Assembly (NCBI GenBank): GCA_018432935.1
Contig: JAHDSF010000018.1
Span: forward strand, 186,001 to 250,000
Length of the DNA: 64,000 bases
DNA from: Rhodospirillales bacterium
GTDB taxonomy: Bacteria; Pseudomonadota; Alphaproteobacteria; Rhodospirillales; Shumkoniaceae
Direction of reading: 5' to 3'
A program made the translations under genes and the position numbers. Each line of letters opens with the position of its first letter. Position 1 is the stretch's first letter. The notes below the pieces were generated by a model. The model made no database searches, was not told the DNA's origin, and was given only the letters and a program-made list of their open reading frames with translations. This document shows positions 24,651 to 33,250 of this stretch, in pieces.

Positions 24651-25934
24651 ATGAGGTACCTGTCCGTTCTGGCATCCGCCCTGGCGGGCGGCTTGTTCGC
24701 GACGGCCGTCGCGGCGGCCGATCCCATCGAGATCCGCATGTCGTGGTGGGGCGGCGATGCCCGTCATAAGCAGACCCTCGAGGCGATCCGGGCGTTCGAG
24801 GCCAAGAACCCCGGCATCAAGGTCAAGGCCGAGTATACCGGGTGGCAGGGCCATCTGGAGCGCATCACCACCCAGATCGCCGGCGGCACCGAGCCCGACC
24901 TGATGCAGATCAACTGGCCCTGGCTGCCCCTGTTCTCGAAGCGCGGCGACGGGTTCGCCGACCTCGCCCAGTTCAAGGACGTGCTCGACCTCGGTCAGTT
25001 CGACAAGGCGCTGCTGCAGACCGGGACCATCAAGGGCAAGCTGAACGGACTGCCGGTTTCGATCACCGGCCGGGTCTACATGTTCAACCCCGTTCCGTAC
25101 CAGAAGGCGGGGCTGGAAATCCCGAAGACCTGGGACGAGCTGATCTCGGCCGGCGCGGTCTTCAAGACCAAGCTGGGACCGGAGTACTACCCCCTCGACA
25201 CCACCGACCTCAACCCGTGGTACGCCGTTGTCCACTATGTCACCCAGATGACCGGCAAGTCGTTCATCGATCCCGAGAGCGACGAGATTGCCTGGACCAA
25301 AGACGAGCTGATCAAAGGCCTCGAGTTCTACGTCATGCTCGAGGACAAGGGCATCATCCCGAATTATCAGAAGACCAGCGCCGAGGGCGGCAACCGGCTT
25401 GAACTGCACCAGAAAAAGGCATGGATCGAGGGTCGGCTGGGCGGCTCGTACGAATGGGATTCGGTGTGGCAGAAGTTCCGCGATCCACTCGGCCAGAACC
25501 AGGATCTGATCCCGGTCAAGACGCTGATGCTCAAGGGGGCCAAGAGCGAGGGCCTGTTGCGCAAGCCGACGATGATGTTCTCGATCTCGCGGAACTCGAA
25601 ACACAAGAAGGAAGCTGCGCTCCTCCTCAACTACCTGATGAACGATCCAGAAGCCATTAAGATCCTTGGCGATTCCCGCGGCATCCCGGCCAGCAAGGTG
25701 GCCGCCGACCTGCTGATCAACCAGGGCCTGGTGACCAAGCAGGTGGCGTTCGCTCATGACATCGTGATGAAGGGCGGCGCCCCGCAGCTTTCGACCTTCT
25801 TCGAGCACCCGAAGATGCAGGAGCTCTACCGTTCGACCATGGAGCAGCTGAGCTACCGCAAGATCACCATCAAGCAGGCCGCCGACATCCTGATCGACGA
25901 GGGTGGCGACATCCTCGCCAAGGCGACCCGTTGA
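24651..25934 (+). CDS. Sugar ABC transporter substrate-binding protein
   Basis: A 427-residue MalE/TogB-like receptor. A signal peptide (RYLSVLASALAGGLFATAVA) precedes DPIEIRMSWWGGDARHKQTL, a common start for oligogalacturonide-type receptors. Further family features are PDLMQINWPWLPLFSKRGDG, LNGLPVSITGRVYMFNPVPY and the C-terminal SRGIPASKVAADLLINQGLV. GAGAGGAGA lies before ATG 24651. It is the last transporter gene and is followed by a strong hairpin, then GH28 and GH105, which supports an oligogalacturonide ligand. Confidence 0.93.
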   Translation: MRYLSVLASALAGGLFATAVAAADPIEIRMSWWGGDARHKQTLEAIRAFEAKNPGIKVKAEYTGWQGHLERITTQIAGGTEPDLMQINWPWLPLFSKRGDGFADLAQFKDVLDLGQFDKALLQTGTIKGKLNGLPVSITGRVYMFNPVPYQKAGLEIPKTWDELISAGAVFKTKLGPEYYPLDTTDLNPWYAVVHYVTQMTGKSFIDPESDEIAWTKDELIKGLEFYVMLEDKGIIPNYQKTSAEGGNRLELHQKKAWIEGRLGGSYEWDSVWQKFRDPLGQNQDLIPVKTLMLKGAKSEGLLRKPTMMFSISRNSKHKKEAALLLNYLMNDPEAIKILGDSRGIPASKVAADLLINQGLVTKQVAFAHDIVMKGGAPQLSTFFEHPKMQELYRSTMEQLSYRKITIKQAADILIDEGGDILAKATR

Positions 25935-25944
25935 CAAGCAACCT

Positions 25945-25977
25945 GCCGCGCCGCCGGGCTTCGGCCCGGCGCGCGGC
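25945..25977 (+). terminator. Strong GC hairpin with UUCG loop after the ABC receptor gene
   Basis: GCCGCGC-C-GCCGGGC, loop TTCG, GCCCGGC-GCGCGGC: 14 pairs interrupted by one bulged C. No T run follows. It sits 11 bases after the receptor stop and before GH28, suggesting that it stabilises the receptor transcript or reduces readthrough. Confidence 0.65.
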
Positions 25978-26032
25978 GCACTCTGCCGCACCCCGGCCAC
26001 GCGGGCACGAGGAGAGGGAGTTTGCGTAGCCG

Positions 26033-27550
26033 ATGCAGCTGTCCCTGCTTTCCGTGACCTCCCGGACCGCCTCGATCGAGATGGTCGAGGCGACCGGGCC
26101 CGAGCTGGAACGGCCCGTCTCCCTGCGGTTGGACGGCGAACAATACGGCAGCACGGCGTTCGCGGTCTTCACCCTGGTCGACCTCGCGCCCGGTCAAGCG
26201 CATACCATCCAGGCCGACGAAGGGCCGGTGCTGGCCTTCCGCACCCGGAAGGAGAGCGCCGCCCTGGACATCCGCACCTTCGGCGCCGCGGGCGGCGGTG
26301 CCGACGATACCCAGGCCCTGCAGGCGGCGATCGCCGCCTGCCCTCGCGACGGTTGCGTCGTCGTCCCGGCCGGCACCTGGGAAAGCGGACCCCTCTTCCT
26401 CAAGAGCGGAATCACCGTCTATCTCGCCCCCGGCGCCACCCTGCGCGGCAGCAGCGAGCGCGGTCGCTATCCGATCCTTCCCGGCCGCCTCGGCGGCAAC
26501 CACTTCCTCGGCTCGTGGGAGGGTGAGCCGGAAGACTGCTTCGCCTCTCTGCTCACCGGCATCGACGTTGAGGACGTGGCGATCGCCGGCGCCGGCGTCA
26601 TCGACGGCAATGCCGCCGCCGCCGACTGGTGGCACGACCCCAAGGTGCGGCGCCAAGCGTGGCGGCCGCGCACCCTGTTCTTCACCGGCTGCCGCAACCT
26701 GCTGCTTCAAGGGCTGACGGTCCGCAATTCGCCCTCCTGGACCGTCCATCCCCTGTTCTCAACCCACGTTAGGTTACACGGCCTTTCAATTGAAAATCCG
26801 CCTGATTCTCCGAACACGGACGGCATCGATCCCGAGAGCTGCGAGGACGTCGAGATCATCGGCGCCCGGATCTCGGTCGGGGACGACTGTGTCGCCCTCA
26901 AGTCGGGCCGGCTGTACCTGGGCCGGTTGCTGAAGCGGCCCTGCCGCAACGTCAGGATCCGCCGCTGCCTGATGGAACGTGGCCATGGCGCCGTGGTGAT
27001 CGGCAGCGAGACGGCGGGCGGCATCCGCGACGTCGCGGTCTCGCACTGCCTGTTCCGCCGAACCGACCGCGGGCTGCGGATCAAGACCCGGCGCGGCCGC
27101 GGCAAGGACGGCGTGGTGGCCGGGATCGCGCTTCGCGACTGCCGGATGGAGGACGTCGGCGTCCCCCTCGCCGTCAACAGCTTCTATTTCTGCGACCCGG
27201 ATGGCCGTTCGGATTACGTCCAGGATCGCTCGCCGCTGCCGGTCGACGACCGCACGCCCGAACTGCGCGACATCGTCCTCGAGCGCATCTGCGCGACCGG
27301 CGTCCGCCACGCCGCCTGCTGCGTCCTGGCTTTGCCCGAGCGCCCGCTGAAGGGTCTGGTGCTGCGCGACGTCGGCGTCGCCATGGCGGCCGATGCCGAG
27401 CCCGTCCCGCCCGAGATGGCCTGCCACCTGGAACCGGCGAGCCGCGCCGGCTTCATTCTCCTCAACGTCGACGATCCCGTCCTCGAAAGGGTGACGGGCG
27501 ATGGCGTCGACGGCCCGCTGTTTCCTGCCGCCGGAGGTCGGGACCCGTGA
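26033..27550 (+). CDS. Glycoside hydrolase family 28 (polygalacturonase-type), cytoplasmic
   Basis: A 505-residue GH28 enzyme that hydrolyses alpha-1,4 bonds between galacturonate residues. The right-handed beta-helix starts near residue 78 (LDIRTFGAAGGGADDTQALQ). All catalytic motifs are present: NTDGID (Asn261-Asp263), GDDC (Asp284, Asp285), RGHGA (His318) and RIK (Arg349-Lys351). An extra beta domain of about 75 residues precedes the helix. There is no signal peptide, so it should work on oligomers already imported, as an exo-acting enzyme. The GTGA overlap with the GH105 gene shows tight coupling. Confidence 0.93.
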   Translation: MQLSLLSVTSRTASIEMVEATGPELERPVSLRLDGEQYGSTAFAVFTLVDLAPGQAHTIQADEGPVLAFRTRKESAALDIRTFGAAGGGADDTQALQAAIAACPRDGCVVVPAGTWESGPLFLKSGITVYLAPGATLRGSSERGRYPILPGRLGGNHFLGSWEGEPEDCFASLLTGIDVEDVAIAGAGVIDGNAAAADWWHDPKVRRQAWRPRTLFFTGCRNLLLQGLTVRNSPSWTVHPLFSTHVRLHGLSIENPPDSPNTDGIDPESCEDVEIIGARISVGDDCVALKSGRLYLGRLLKRPCRNVRIRRCLMERGHGAVVIGSETAGGIRDVAVSHCLFRRTDRGLRIKTRRGRGKDGVVAGIALRDCRMEDVGVPLAVNSFYFCDPDGRSDYVQDRSPLPVDDRTPELRDIVLERICATGVRHAACCVLALPERPLKGLVLRDVGVAMAADAEPVPPEMACHLEPASRAGFILLNVDDPVLERVTGDGVDGPLFPAAGGRDP

Positions 27551-28620
27551 TCGAAGACTTCTTCCGTGCCTACGCCGAACGCTACACGCCTCACCGACCC
27601 GGGCGCTGGTGTTATGAAGACGGATGTTTTTTCAAAGGGTTGGCCGACCTTTATTGTGCAACGGGCGAAGCCTGGTATCTAGACCGGCTAACCGAGCAGG
27701 TGAACCGGTGGGTAGGGCCGGATGGTGCCATCGCAGGCTACGACCCGCAGGAGTACTGCCTCGACGACGTCAACGCCGGCAAGGTGCTGTTCCTGCTGCG
27801 CGATCGGACCGGCGATCGGCGCTACGAAGCCGCCTTGCGGCTGCAGCGCGATCAGCTCCGCGATCAGCCGCGAACGCATGAGACGAACTTCTGGCACAAG
27901 AAAGGCTACCCGTGGCAGGTGTGGCTGGACGGCGTCTACATGGCGTTGCCCTTGCTGGTGCGCTACGGCCTCGACTACGGCGAGCAGGATGCCGTTGAAG
28001 ACGCATTCCGCCAGATCGGCAACGTGCGGCGCCTGATGCGTGACGGCGCGACCGGGCTCTACTTCCATGGCTACGATGAGAGCCGGCGCATGGCCTGGGC
28101 CGATCCCGAAACCGGTCTGTCGGGCGTCTTCTGGTCGCGCGCGATAGGATGGTACGCGATGGCGCTGGTCGACATCATCGCGCTGCTGCCGGAGAATCAC
28201 CTGCATCGCGGCATCTACGCCCAGATCCTTGCCGATCTGTGCCGGCACCTGCTGCCGTGGCAGCGGCGCAGCGGGTTGTGGATGCAGGTCGCCGACCAGC
28301 CGGAGCGCGATGGGAACTATGAAGAGAGTTCGGCCAGCGCCATGTTCGCCTACTCGTTCCTCAAAGGCCATCGCCTGGGGGTTCTCGACCGCGAGACGGC
28401 CGAGCGCGGCCGCGCCGCCTTTGGCGGTATTGTCGCTCGCTGTCTGGTCGACGGCAGAATGACGGGGATCTGCCGCTCGGCCGGGCTGGGGCCGCTGGAG
28501 GGCCGCGACGGCAATCGCGACGGCAGCTTCGCGTACTATATCGGCGAGCCGGTCGTCGCCGACGATCCCAAGGGGGTCGGCCCGCTGATGATGGCGGCGG
28601 CCGAACTCGCGAAAGCCTAG
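27547..28620 (+). CDS. GH105-type unsaturated rhamnogalacturonyl/galacturonyl hydrolase
   Basis: A 357-residue (alpha/alpha)6-barrel hydrolase of the YteR/YesR family (GH105), which releases a 4,5-unsaturated galacturonate from the non-reducing end of pectin fragments by hydrating the double bond. Catalytic Asp128 lies in VWLDGVYMALPLL; Asp73-Asp74 in CLDDVNAGK and the helix HETNFWHKKGYPWQ are further family features, as is SGVFWSRAIGWYAMAL. It starts with GTG at 27547, overlapping the GH28 stop, and has no signal peptide. The product would feed the KdgF-KduD steps encoded at 61-62 kb. Confidence 0.92.
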   Translation: MIEDFFRAYAERYTPHRPGRWCYEDGCFFKGLADLYCATGEAWYLDRLTEQVNRWVGPDGAIAGYDPQEYCLDDVNAGKVLFLLRDRTGDRRYEAALRLQRDQLRDQPRTHETNFWHKKGYPWQVWLDGVYMALPLLVRYGLDYGEQDAVEDAFRQIGNVRRLMRDGATGLYFHGYDESRRMAWADPETGLSGVFWSRAIGWYAMALVDIIALLPENHLHRGIYAQILADLCRHLLPWQRRSGLWMQVADQPERDGNYEESSASAMFAYSFLKGHRLGVLDRETAERGRAAFGGIVARCLVDGRMTGICRSAGLGPLEGRDGNRDGSFAYYIGEPVVADDPKGVGPLMMAAAELAKA

Positions 28621-28654
28621 CGGCAGCGGGTCGTCGCCGAAGTTCTGCACGTCG

Positions 28655-28680
28655 CCCGGCATGCAGACTATATCATGCAC
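28655..28680 (+). promoter_or_regulatory. Direct CATGCA repeats around a TATAT element
   Basis: In the 108-base gap before the channel gene, CATGCA occurs twice, 14 bases apart, around GACTATAT. The TATAT element could serve as a -10 box for the channel gene. Weak evidence only. Confidence 0.25.
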
Positions 28681-28728
28681 GCTTGATCGAGGCTCTCCGG
28701 CACTCGGGCCCCACGGGATCGGAGTCAA

Positions 28729-29565
28729 ATGTCCATGGAATCTTCGCTGCAGGAGCGTCTCCGCAGGCTCATCGACTCGCCTGCGTTCGAACGGGCGATC
28801 ATCGCGCTGATTGCCGTCAATGCCGTCACCCTGGGAGCGGAAACCAGCGGCCGGGCGATGGCGGTCGCCGGCCCGATACTGATCGCGCTCGATCGTGCCA
28901 TCCTGGCCGTGTTCGTGGTCGAGCTGATGATCCGGCTCTACGTGCGGAGACTTGCCTTCTTCCGCGACCCTTGGCGAGTGTTCGATCTCCTCGTCGTCGG
29001 AATCGCGCTGCTGCCGACGGCCGGCAACCTGTCCATCCTGCGGGCGTTTCGCGTGCTGCGCGTGCTGCGCCTAGTCGGAACGATCGCTTCGATGCGGCGT
29101 GTGGTGGCCGGGCTCCTGAACGCGATCCCCGGGATGGGCTCCATCGCGCTGTTGCTCGGGCTCATCTACTACGTGTTCGCGGTGATGGCGACCAAGCTGT
29201 TCGGCCAGGCTTTCCCGGAATGGTTCGGCACCATAGGTGCTTCGGCCTATTCGCTGTTCCAGATCATGACCCTCGAGAGCTGGTCGATGGGCATCGTCCG
29301 CCCGGTCATGGCCGAGTTTCCATACGCCTGGGCCTTCTTCGTGCCCTTCATCGTGGTCACGACGTTCGCGGTGCTGAACCTCTTCGTCGGCATCATCGTC
29401 GATGCGATGCAAAGCCAGCATCAGGCGGACGCCCAAGCCGAACGCGCGGCGATGATGAACGAGACCGGCACCGTCTTGGCGGAGGTGAGGGCTCTTCGTG
29501 CCGAGATCGAGGCGCTGCGTTCGGATCTGCAACGATCCCGACAGGCGCCGGCAGACGGCGACTGA
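28729..29565 (+). CDS. Bacterial voltage-gated sodium channel (NaChBac/NavAb type)
   Basis: A 278-residue single-repeat (6-helix) channel that forms a homotetramer in the inner membrane. S4 carries four gating arginines at three-residue steps (Arg105, 108, 111, 114 in ILRAFRVLRVLRLV). The selectivity filter TLESWSM at 181-187 matches the sodium-selective filter of NavAb. Residues about 245-270 form a C-terminal coiled coil (VLAEVRALRAEIEALRSDL) expected to hold the tetramer. GGAG lies 4 bases before ATG 28729. It is not obviously linked to the pectin genes; it may serve motility or pH and sodium homeostasis. Confidence 0.93.
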   Translation: MSMESSLQERLRRLIDSPAFERAIIALIAVNAVTLGAETSGRAMAVAGPILIALDRAILAVFVVELMIRLYVRRLAFFRDPWRVFDLLVVGIALLPTAGNLSILRAFRVLRVLRLVGTIASMRRVVAGLLNAIPGMGSIALLLGLIYYVFAVMATKLFGQAFPEWFGTIGASAYSLFQIMTLESWSMGIVRPVMAEFPYAWAFFVPFIVVTTFAVLNLFVGIIVDAMQSQHQADAQAERAAMMNETGTVLAEVRALRAEIEALRSDLQRSRQAPADGD

Positions 29566-29681
29566 AGCCGCCGTCCGTCGGTCGTCTCGAATCTTCATCC
29601 CATCCACACGTTTGTCCCGGCGCGAACTGCGGTATTGTGCGGCGGCGAGGATGCCGCCGTGAGCTGCCAGGAAGGCCAAGG

Positions 29682-30137
29682 ATGAACGCCGACGAGCTGA
29701 CGAATTACCTGCACAACCACATTCCGCTGTCCGCGGCGATGCAGGTTCGCGTCGCCGCATGCCAAGAGGACGGGGTATCGGTTGCCGCGCCGCTCGCCCC
29801 CAACATCAACCATCGCAATACGGCATTCGGCGGGAGCCTGGCATCGATCGCGACCTTGGCCGCGTGGTCGCTGCTGCACCTGCGGCTCACGCAACTGGGG
29901 ATCGATGCCCGGCTCGTCATCAAGCGCAGCTCGATGAACTACACGGCCCCGGTCGACGCCGAGTTCACCGCGACGGCCGCGGCGCCAGCGGCCGAAACAT
30001 GGGCCGCCTTTCTCGGCATGCTCACCAGGAAGGGCAAGGGGAGAATAGTCGTATCGGCGCGATTGGAATCCCGGGGCAGCGACGCCGGCAGTTTCGAGGG
30101 CGAATTCGTCGCCGTGGCGGTGGAAACCGGCGCTTGA
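29682..30137 (+). CDS. YiiD C-terminal-type hotdog thioesterase
   Basis: A 151-residue single-domain hotdog-fold protein like the C-terminal domain of YiiD. The key segment is NINHRNTAFGGSLASIATLA, with the AFGGSL motif at the start of the long helix, followed by IKRSSMNYTAPVDAEFTATA. The acyltransferase domain of full-length YiiD is absent. It probably hydrolyses acyl-CoA or acyl-ACP esters, but the substrate is unknown. ATG 29682 is preceded by GAAGGCCAAGG. It is 116 bases after the channel gene; co-transcription is possible, not shown. Confidence 0.8.
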   Translation: MNADELTNYLHNHIPLSAAMQVRVAACQEDGVSVAAPLAPNINHRNTAFGGSLASIATLAAWSLLHLRLTQLGIDARLVIKRSSMNYTAPVDAEFTATAAAPAAETWAAFLGMLTRKGKGRIVVSARLESRGSDAGSFEGEFVAVAVETGA

Positions 30138-30336
30138 GATGACTGGCCGCCATCCCATTATCCTGTCATGCGAAATCCGGCCAAGCGGTTCGGGCGGTCC
30201 ACGGAAGGAACGCCATGGTTGAACAGCCGAGGATGGGTTGACTACCGGAATCGCCTGACATCTCGGCATCGCTGGGGCAAGATCGCTCCAGCAACAAATG
30301 CGCCGGGTTCCGGAAACAAGCACAAAGGAGGAGACG

Positions 30337-31818
30337 ATGCCGATGGACAATGCCGCCGCCGCGGCGGTTCAGAACAACGGGATTTCCGAGTATCGCAACT
30401 TCGTCAATGGCCGCTTCACCGCCGCCAGCACCAGCCTGATCGAGGTGACGAACCCGGCCACGGGTGAATTGCTGGGGCGGGTTCCGGAAAGCAGCGATGC
30501 GGAGGTCGACGCCGCCGTCAAGGCCGCCCGCGCCGCACAGGGAGCGTGGGAGAAACGGCCGGCCATCGAACGCGCCGGATACCTGCGCAAGATCTCGGCC
30601 AAGGTTCGGGAACACCGCACCGACCTTGCCGACATCATCGTCCGGGAACAGGGCAAAGTCCGTGGTCTGGCCCAGATCGAGGTCGATTTCACCGCCGAGT
30701 ACATCGACTACATGGCCGAATGGGCGCGCCGTCTCGAAGGAGAGATCCTCACCAGCGACCGCCCGAACGAAACCATGCTCCTGCTGCGCAAGCCGATGGG
30801 CGTGGTCGCCGGCATCCTGCCGTGGAATTTTCCCTTCTTCCTGATCGCTCGGAAGCTCGCTCCGGCGCTGGTGACCGGCAACACGATCGTCATCAAGCCC
30901 AGCGAGGAGACGCCGATCAACGCGTTCGCCTTCGCTCAGCTGGCGGCCGAGACCGACCTTCCGGCCGGGGTTTTCAACCTGCTCGGCGGCCGCGGCAAGA
31001 CGACCGGCGAAGCCCTCGCCAGCCATCCCGAGGTCGATCTCATCACCTTCACCGGCAGCGTCGAGACCGGCTCGCGCATCATGCAGGTCGCGGGCAAGAA
31101 CCTGACCCGCGTCAATCTCGAGCTTGGCGGCAAGGCGCCGGCGATCGTTCTCGCCGATGCCGATCTCGACCTCGCCGCGAAGGCGATCTTCGATTCCCGG
31201 GTCATCAACGCCGGCCAGGTGTGCAACTGCGCCGAACGCGTCTACGTCGAGCGGCCGGCGCACGACGCACTGGTCGAGAAGCTCACCGCGCTTTTCAAGT
31301 CGACCCGGTATGGCGATCCGTCCCGCGAGGAGGACCTGCACATGGGCCCCCTCATCAACCAAGCCGGTCTCGACAAAGTGACCGCCGCCGTCGAGACGGC
31401 CAAGCGGCAAGGCGCCAAGGTCGTCCTTGGCGGCAAGAAGGCGGACAAGGGCGAGGGTTTCCATTACGAGCCGACGATCCTCACCGGCGCGCGCGCCGAT
31501 ATGGACATCATGCGCAAGGAGACCTTCGGACCGGTGCTGCCGATCCAGGCAGTCGACAGCCTCGATGAGGCGATCGCGCTGGCCAACGATTCGGACTACG
31601 GCCTGACCTCGTCGGTCTACACCAACGACCTCAACGCCGCATTGAAGGCCTGCCGCGAGTTGAAGTTCGGCGAAACCTACGTCAACCGCGAGAACTTCGA
31701 GGCGATGCAGGGCTTTCACGCCGGCCGGCGGAAGTCGGGGATCGGCGGGGCCGATGGCAAGCACGGCCTGTACGAGTTCACGGAGACCCAGGTCGTCTAC
31801 ATCCAGGGCAAGCCGTAA
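30337..31818 (+). CDS. aldA: NAD-dependent aldehyde dehydrogenase, AldA (lactaldehyde/glycolaldehyde) type
   Basis: A 493-residue aldehyde dehydrogenase. The catalytic cysteine is Cys296 in NAGQVCNCAERVYV, the sequence typical of AldA; the general base Glu262 is in LELGGKAP; the NAD motif is FTGSVETG. N-terminal IVIKPSEETP and the end region YVNRENFEAMQGFHAGRRKS are further AldA traits. It oxidises lactaldehyde, glycolaldehyde or similar small aldehydes, as produced by the aldolases in this window. AAAGGAGG lies 5-6 bases upstream of ATG 30337. The gene ends at a strong bidirectional terminator. Confidence 0.93.
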   Translation: MPMDNAAAAAVQNNGISEYRNFVNGRFTAASTSLIEVTNPATGELLGRVPESSDAEVDAAVKAARAAQGAWEKRPAIERAGYLRKISAKVREHRTDLADIIVREQGKVRGLAQIEVDFTAEYIDYMAEWARRLEGEILTSDRPNETMLLLRKPMGVVAGILPWNFPFFLIARKLAPALVTGNTIVIKPSEETPINAFAFAQLAAETDLPAGVFNLLGGRGKTTGEALASHPEVDLITFTGSVETGSRIMQVAGKNLTRVNLELGGKAPAIVLADADLDLAAKAIFDSRVINAGQVCNCAERVYVERPAHDALVEKLTALFKSTRYGDPSREEDLHMGPLINQAGLDKVTAAVETAKRQGAKVVLGGKKADKGEGFHYEPTILTGARADMDIMRKETFGPVLPIQAVDSLDEAIALANDSDYGLTSSVYTNDLNAALKACRELKFGETYVNRENFEAMQGFHAGRRKSGIGGADGKHGLYEFTETQVVYIQGKP

Positions 31819-31842
31819 CCGACGGCCCCCAGAGATGAGCGG

Positions 31843-31870
31843 AGGACAGGCGCTTCAGGGCGCCTGTCCT
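31843..31870. terminator. Bidirectional terminator between aldA and the FAH-family gene
   Basis: Perfect 11-bp stem AGGACAGGCGC / GCGCCTGTCCT with a 6-base loop, between convergent genes. A T-rich stretch (TGCTTCTT) follows on the plus strand. Confidence 0.8.
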
Positions 31871-31907
31871 TGCTTCTTCCTGCGATGCGCGTGCGCGAGG
31901 CTGGTCC

Positions 31908-33086
31908 CTACAGGATCCCCCGCTCCCGCAGGTTGCGCATCAGGGCGGCAGCTCCGAACGTCCAGGGGGCGATCCGATCGCTGGTGTTGACCCGGTTGAC
32001 CAGGGCGCCGAGCTTGGGCGAGGCGATGGTCACCCGGTCGCCGATCTTGTGGCTGAAGCCCATCTTCGGCTGATCGCGGTCCTTCACCGGCGCGAACAGG
32101 GTGCCGAGGAACAGCACCAGGCCGTCGGGGTATTGATGATTGGGCCCGATCGTCTGCGCCACCAGGTCGAGGACATCGCGGCTGATCTCGGTCATCGTGC
32201 TGTAGCCGTCGAGCACGAAGCCGTCGTCGCCTTCCACCTTCAGGGTCACCGCGGCCTTGCGCACGTCGTCGATGCCGAAGCCGTCGTCGAACAGGCGCAC
32301 GAACGGGCCGATCGCGCACGAGGCGTTGTTGTCCTTGGCCTTGCCGAGCAGCAGCGCGCTGCGCCCCTCGAAGTCGCGCAGGTTGACGTCGTTGCCCAGG
32401 GTGGCGCCGACCGTCTCGCCCTTGGAGTTCACCACCACGACGACCTCGGGCTCGGGATTGTTCCAGGTCGAGCCGGGATGGATTCCGATCTCGGCGCCGA
32501 TGCCGACCGCCGACATCGGCTGCGCCTTGGTGAACACCTCGGCGTCGGGACCGATGCCGACCTCGAGGTACTGCGACCACAGGCCGCGTTTGATCAGCGC
32601 CTGCTTGAGGTTCATCGCCTGCGACGAGCCGGGCTTGACGCTGCCCAGCGTGGTGCCGATCTCGGCGGCGATGGTCTTGCGGATCGATTCGGCGGCCGCG
32701 GTATCGCCCTTCGCCTGTTCCTCGATCACCCGCTCGATCAGACTGATGGCAAAGGTGACGCCGGCGGCCTTGATGCTCTGCAGGTCGATCGGCGCCAGGA
32801 ACCGCGGGCGGGCCGGATCGACAGGATCGGCGGCACTGTTGGCGAGGACCTCGTCGATCGAGCCGAGCCTCGGCCCCGCTGCCGAGCGCACCAGCACCGC
32901 CGCGTCGGCCATCTCGAACAGCTCGGTCGCGGTGGCGGCAACAGCCGCAAGATCAAACACACCGTCTTCGCGCACGGCAACCACCGACGGCCCCCCCGGC
33001 CTGCCCGGCACCCAGGCCCGGCCGACCAGCGTGCCCTTGCAGCCGTCCTCGGGAAGGCATGTCCGCGCCTCCAGCGTCACCCTCAT
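31908..33086 (-). CDS. FAH-family protein of the long (about 390-residue) type
   Basis: A 392-residue fumarylacetoacetase-fold protein. The catalytic domain is C-terminal, with VEVGIG-like metal region QYLEVGIGPDAEVFTKAQPM, then GIGAEIGIHPGSTWNNPEPE (the metal-binding glutamates lie in the PEPE segment) and ATLGNDVNLRDFEGRSALLL. The N-terminal 100 residues are an extra domain (LPEDGCKGTLVGRAWVP). Members of this length include 2-keto-3-deoxy-pentonate dehydratases such as Caulobacter XylX. ATG 33086 was chosen over the 43-residue-longer frame because GGAGAAACGGCC lies before it. It diverges from the TRAP operon at 33251. Confidence 0.85.
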   Translation of the reverse strand: MRVTLEARTCLPEDGCKGTLVGRAWVPGRPGGPSVVAVREDGVFDLAAVAATATELFEMADAAVLVRSAAGPRLGSIDEVLANSAADPVDPARPRFLAPIDLQSIKAAGVTFAISLIERVIEEQAKGDTAAAESIRKTIAAEIGTTLGSVKPGSSQAMNLKQALIKRGLWSQYLEVGIGPDAEVFTKAQPMSAVGIGAEIGIHPGSTWNNPEPEVVVVVNSKGETVGATLGNDVNLRDFEGRSALLLGKAKDNNASCAIGPFVRLFDDGFGIDDVRKAAVTLKVEGDDGFVLDGYSTMTEISRDVLDLVAQTIGPNHQYPDGLVLFLGTLFAPVKDRDQPKMGFSHKIGDRVTIASPKLGALVNRVNTSDRIAPWTFGAAALMRNLRERGIL

Positions 33087-33187
33087 GGCCGTTTCTCCCT
33101 GCAGTGTCTCCGCGCGCCTAGGATACCGGTTGAAGAGCGCTTGGCAACCGCCGCCCTCGTCCAGTATTGTCGCCCCTTCGCAGCCAC

Positions 33188-33197
33188 GTGATATCAC
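33188..33197. promoter_or_regulatory. Perfect palindrome GTGATATCAC
   Basis: A 10-bp perfect palindrome in the 164-base gap between the divergent FAH-family and dctP genes. A plausible operator for both; no regulator for it is seen nearby. Confidence 0.35.
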
Positions 33198-33250
33198 AGG
33201 GACAAGCGCCCGCAAGACATGCGCGTCCCGCCAGCCTTGGAGAGGGGAAG

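Noticed and set aside
22570..24675. Long open frame (701 codons) on the minus strand opposite the ABC genes
   Set aside because: Antisense to a MalG-type permease and an ATPase with complete motifs; shadow frame.
28683..30137. One long plus-strand frame spanning the channel and thioesterase genes
   Set aside because: Only the last 151 codons match a protein family; the upstream part is out of frame with the well-supported sodium channel.
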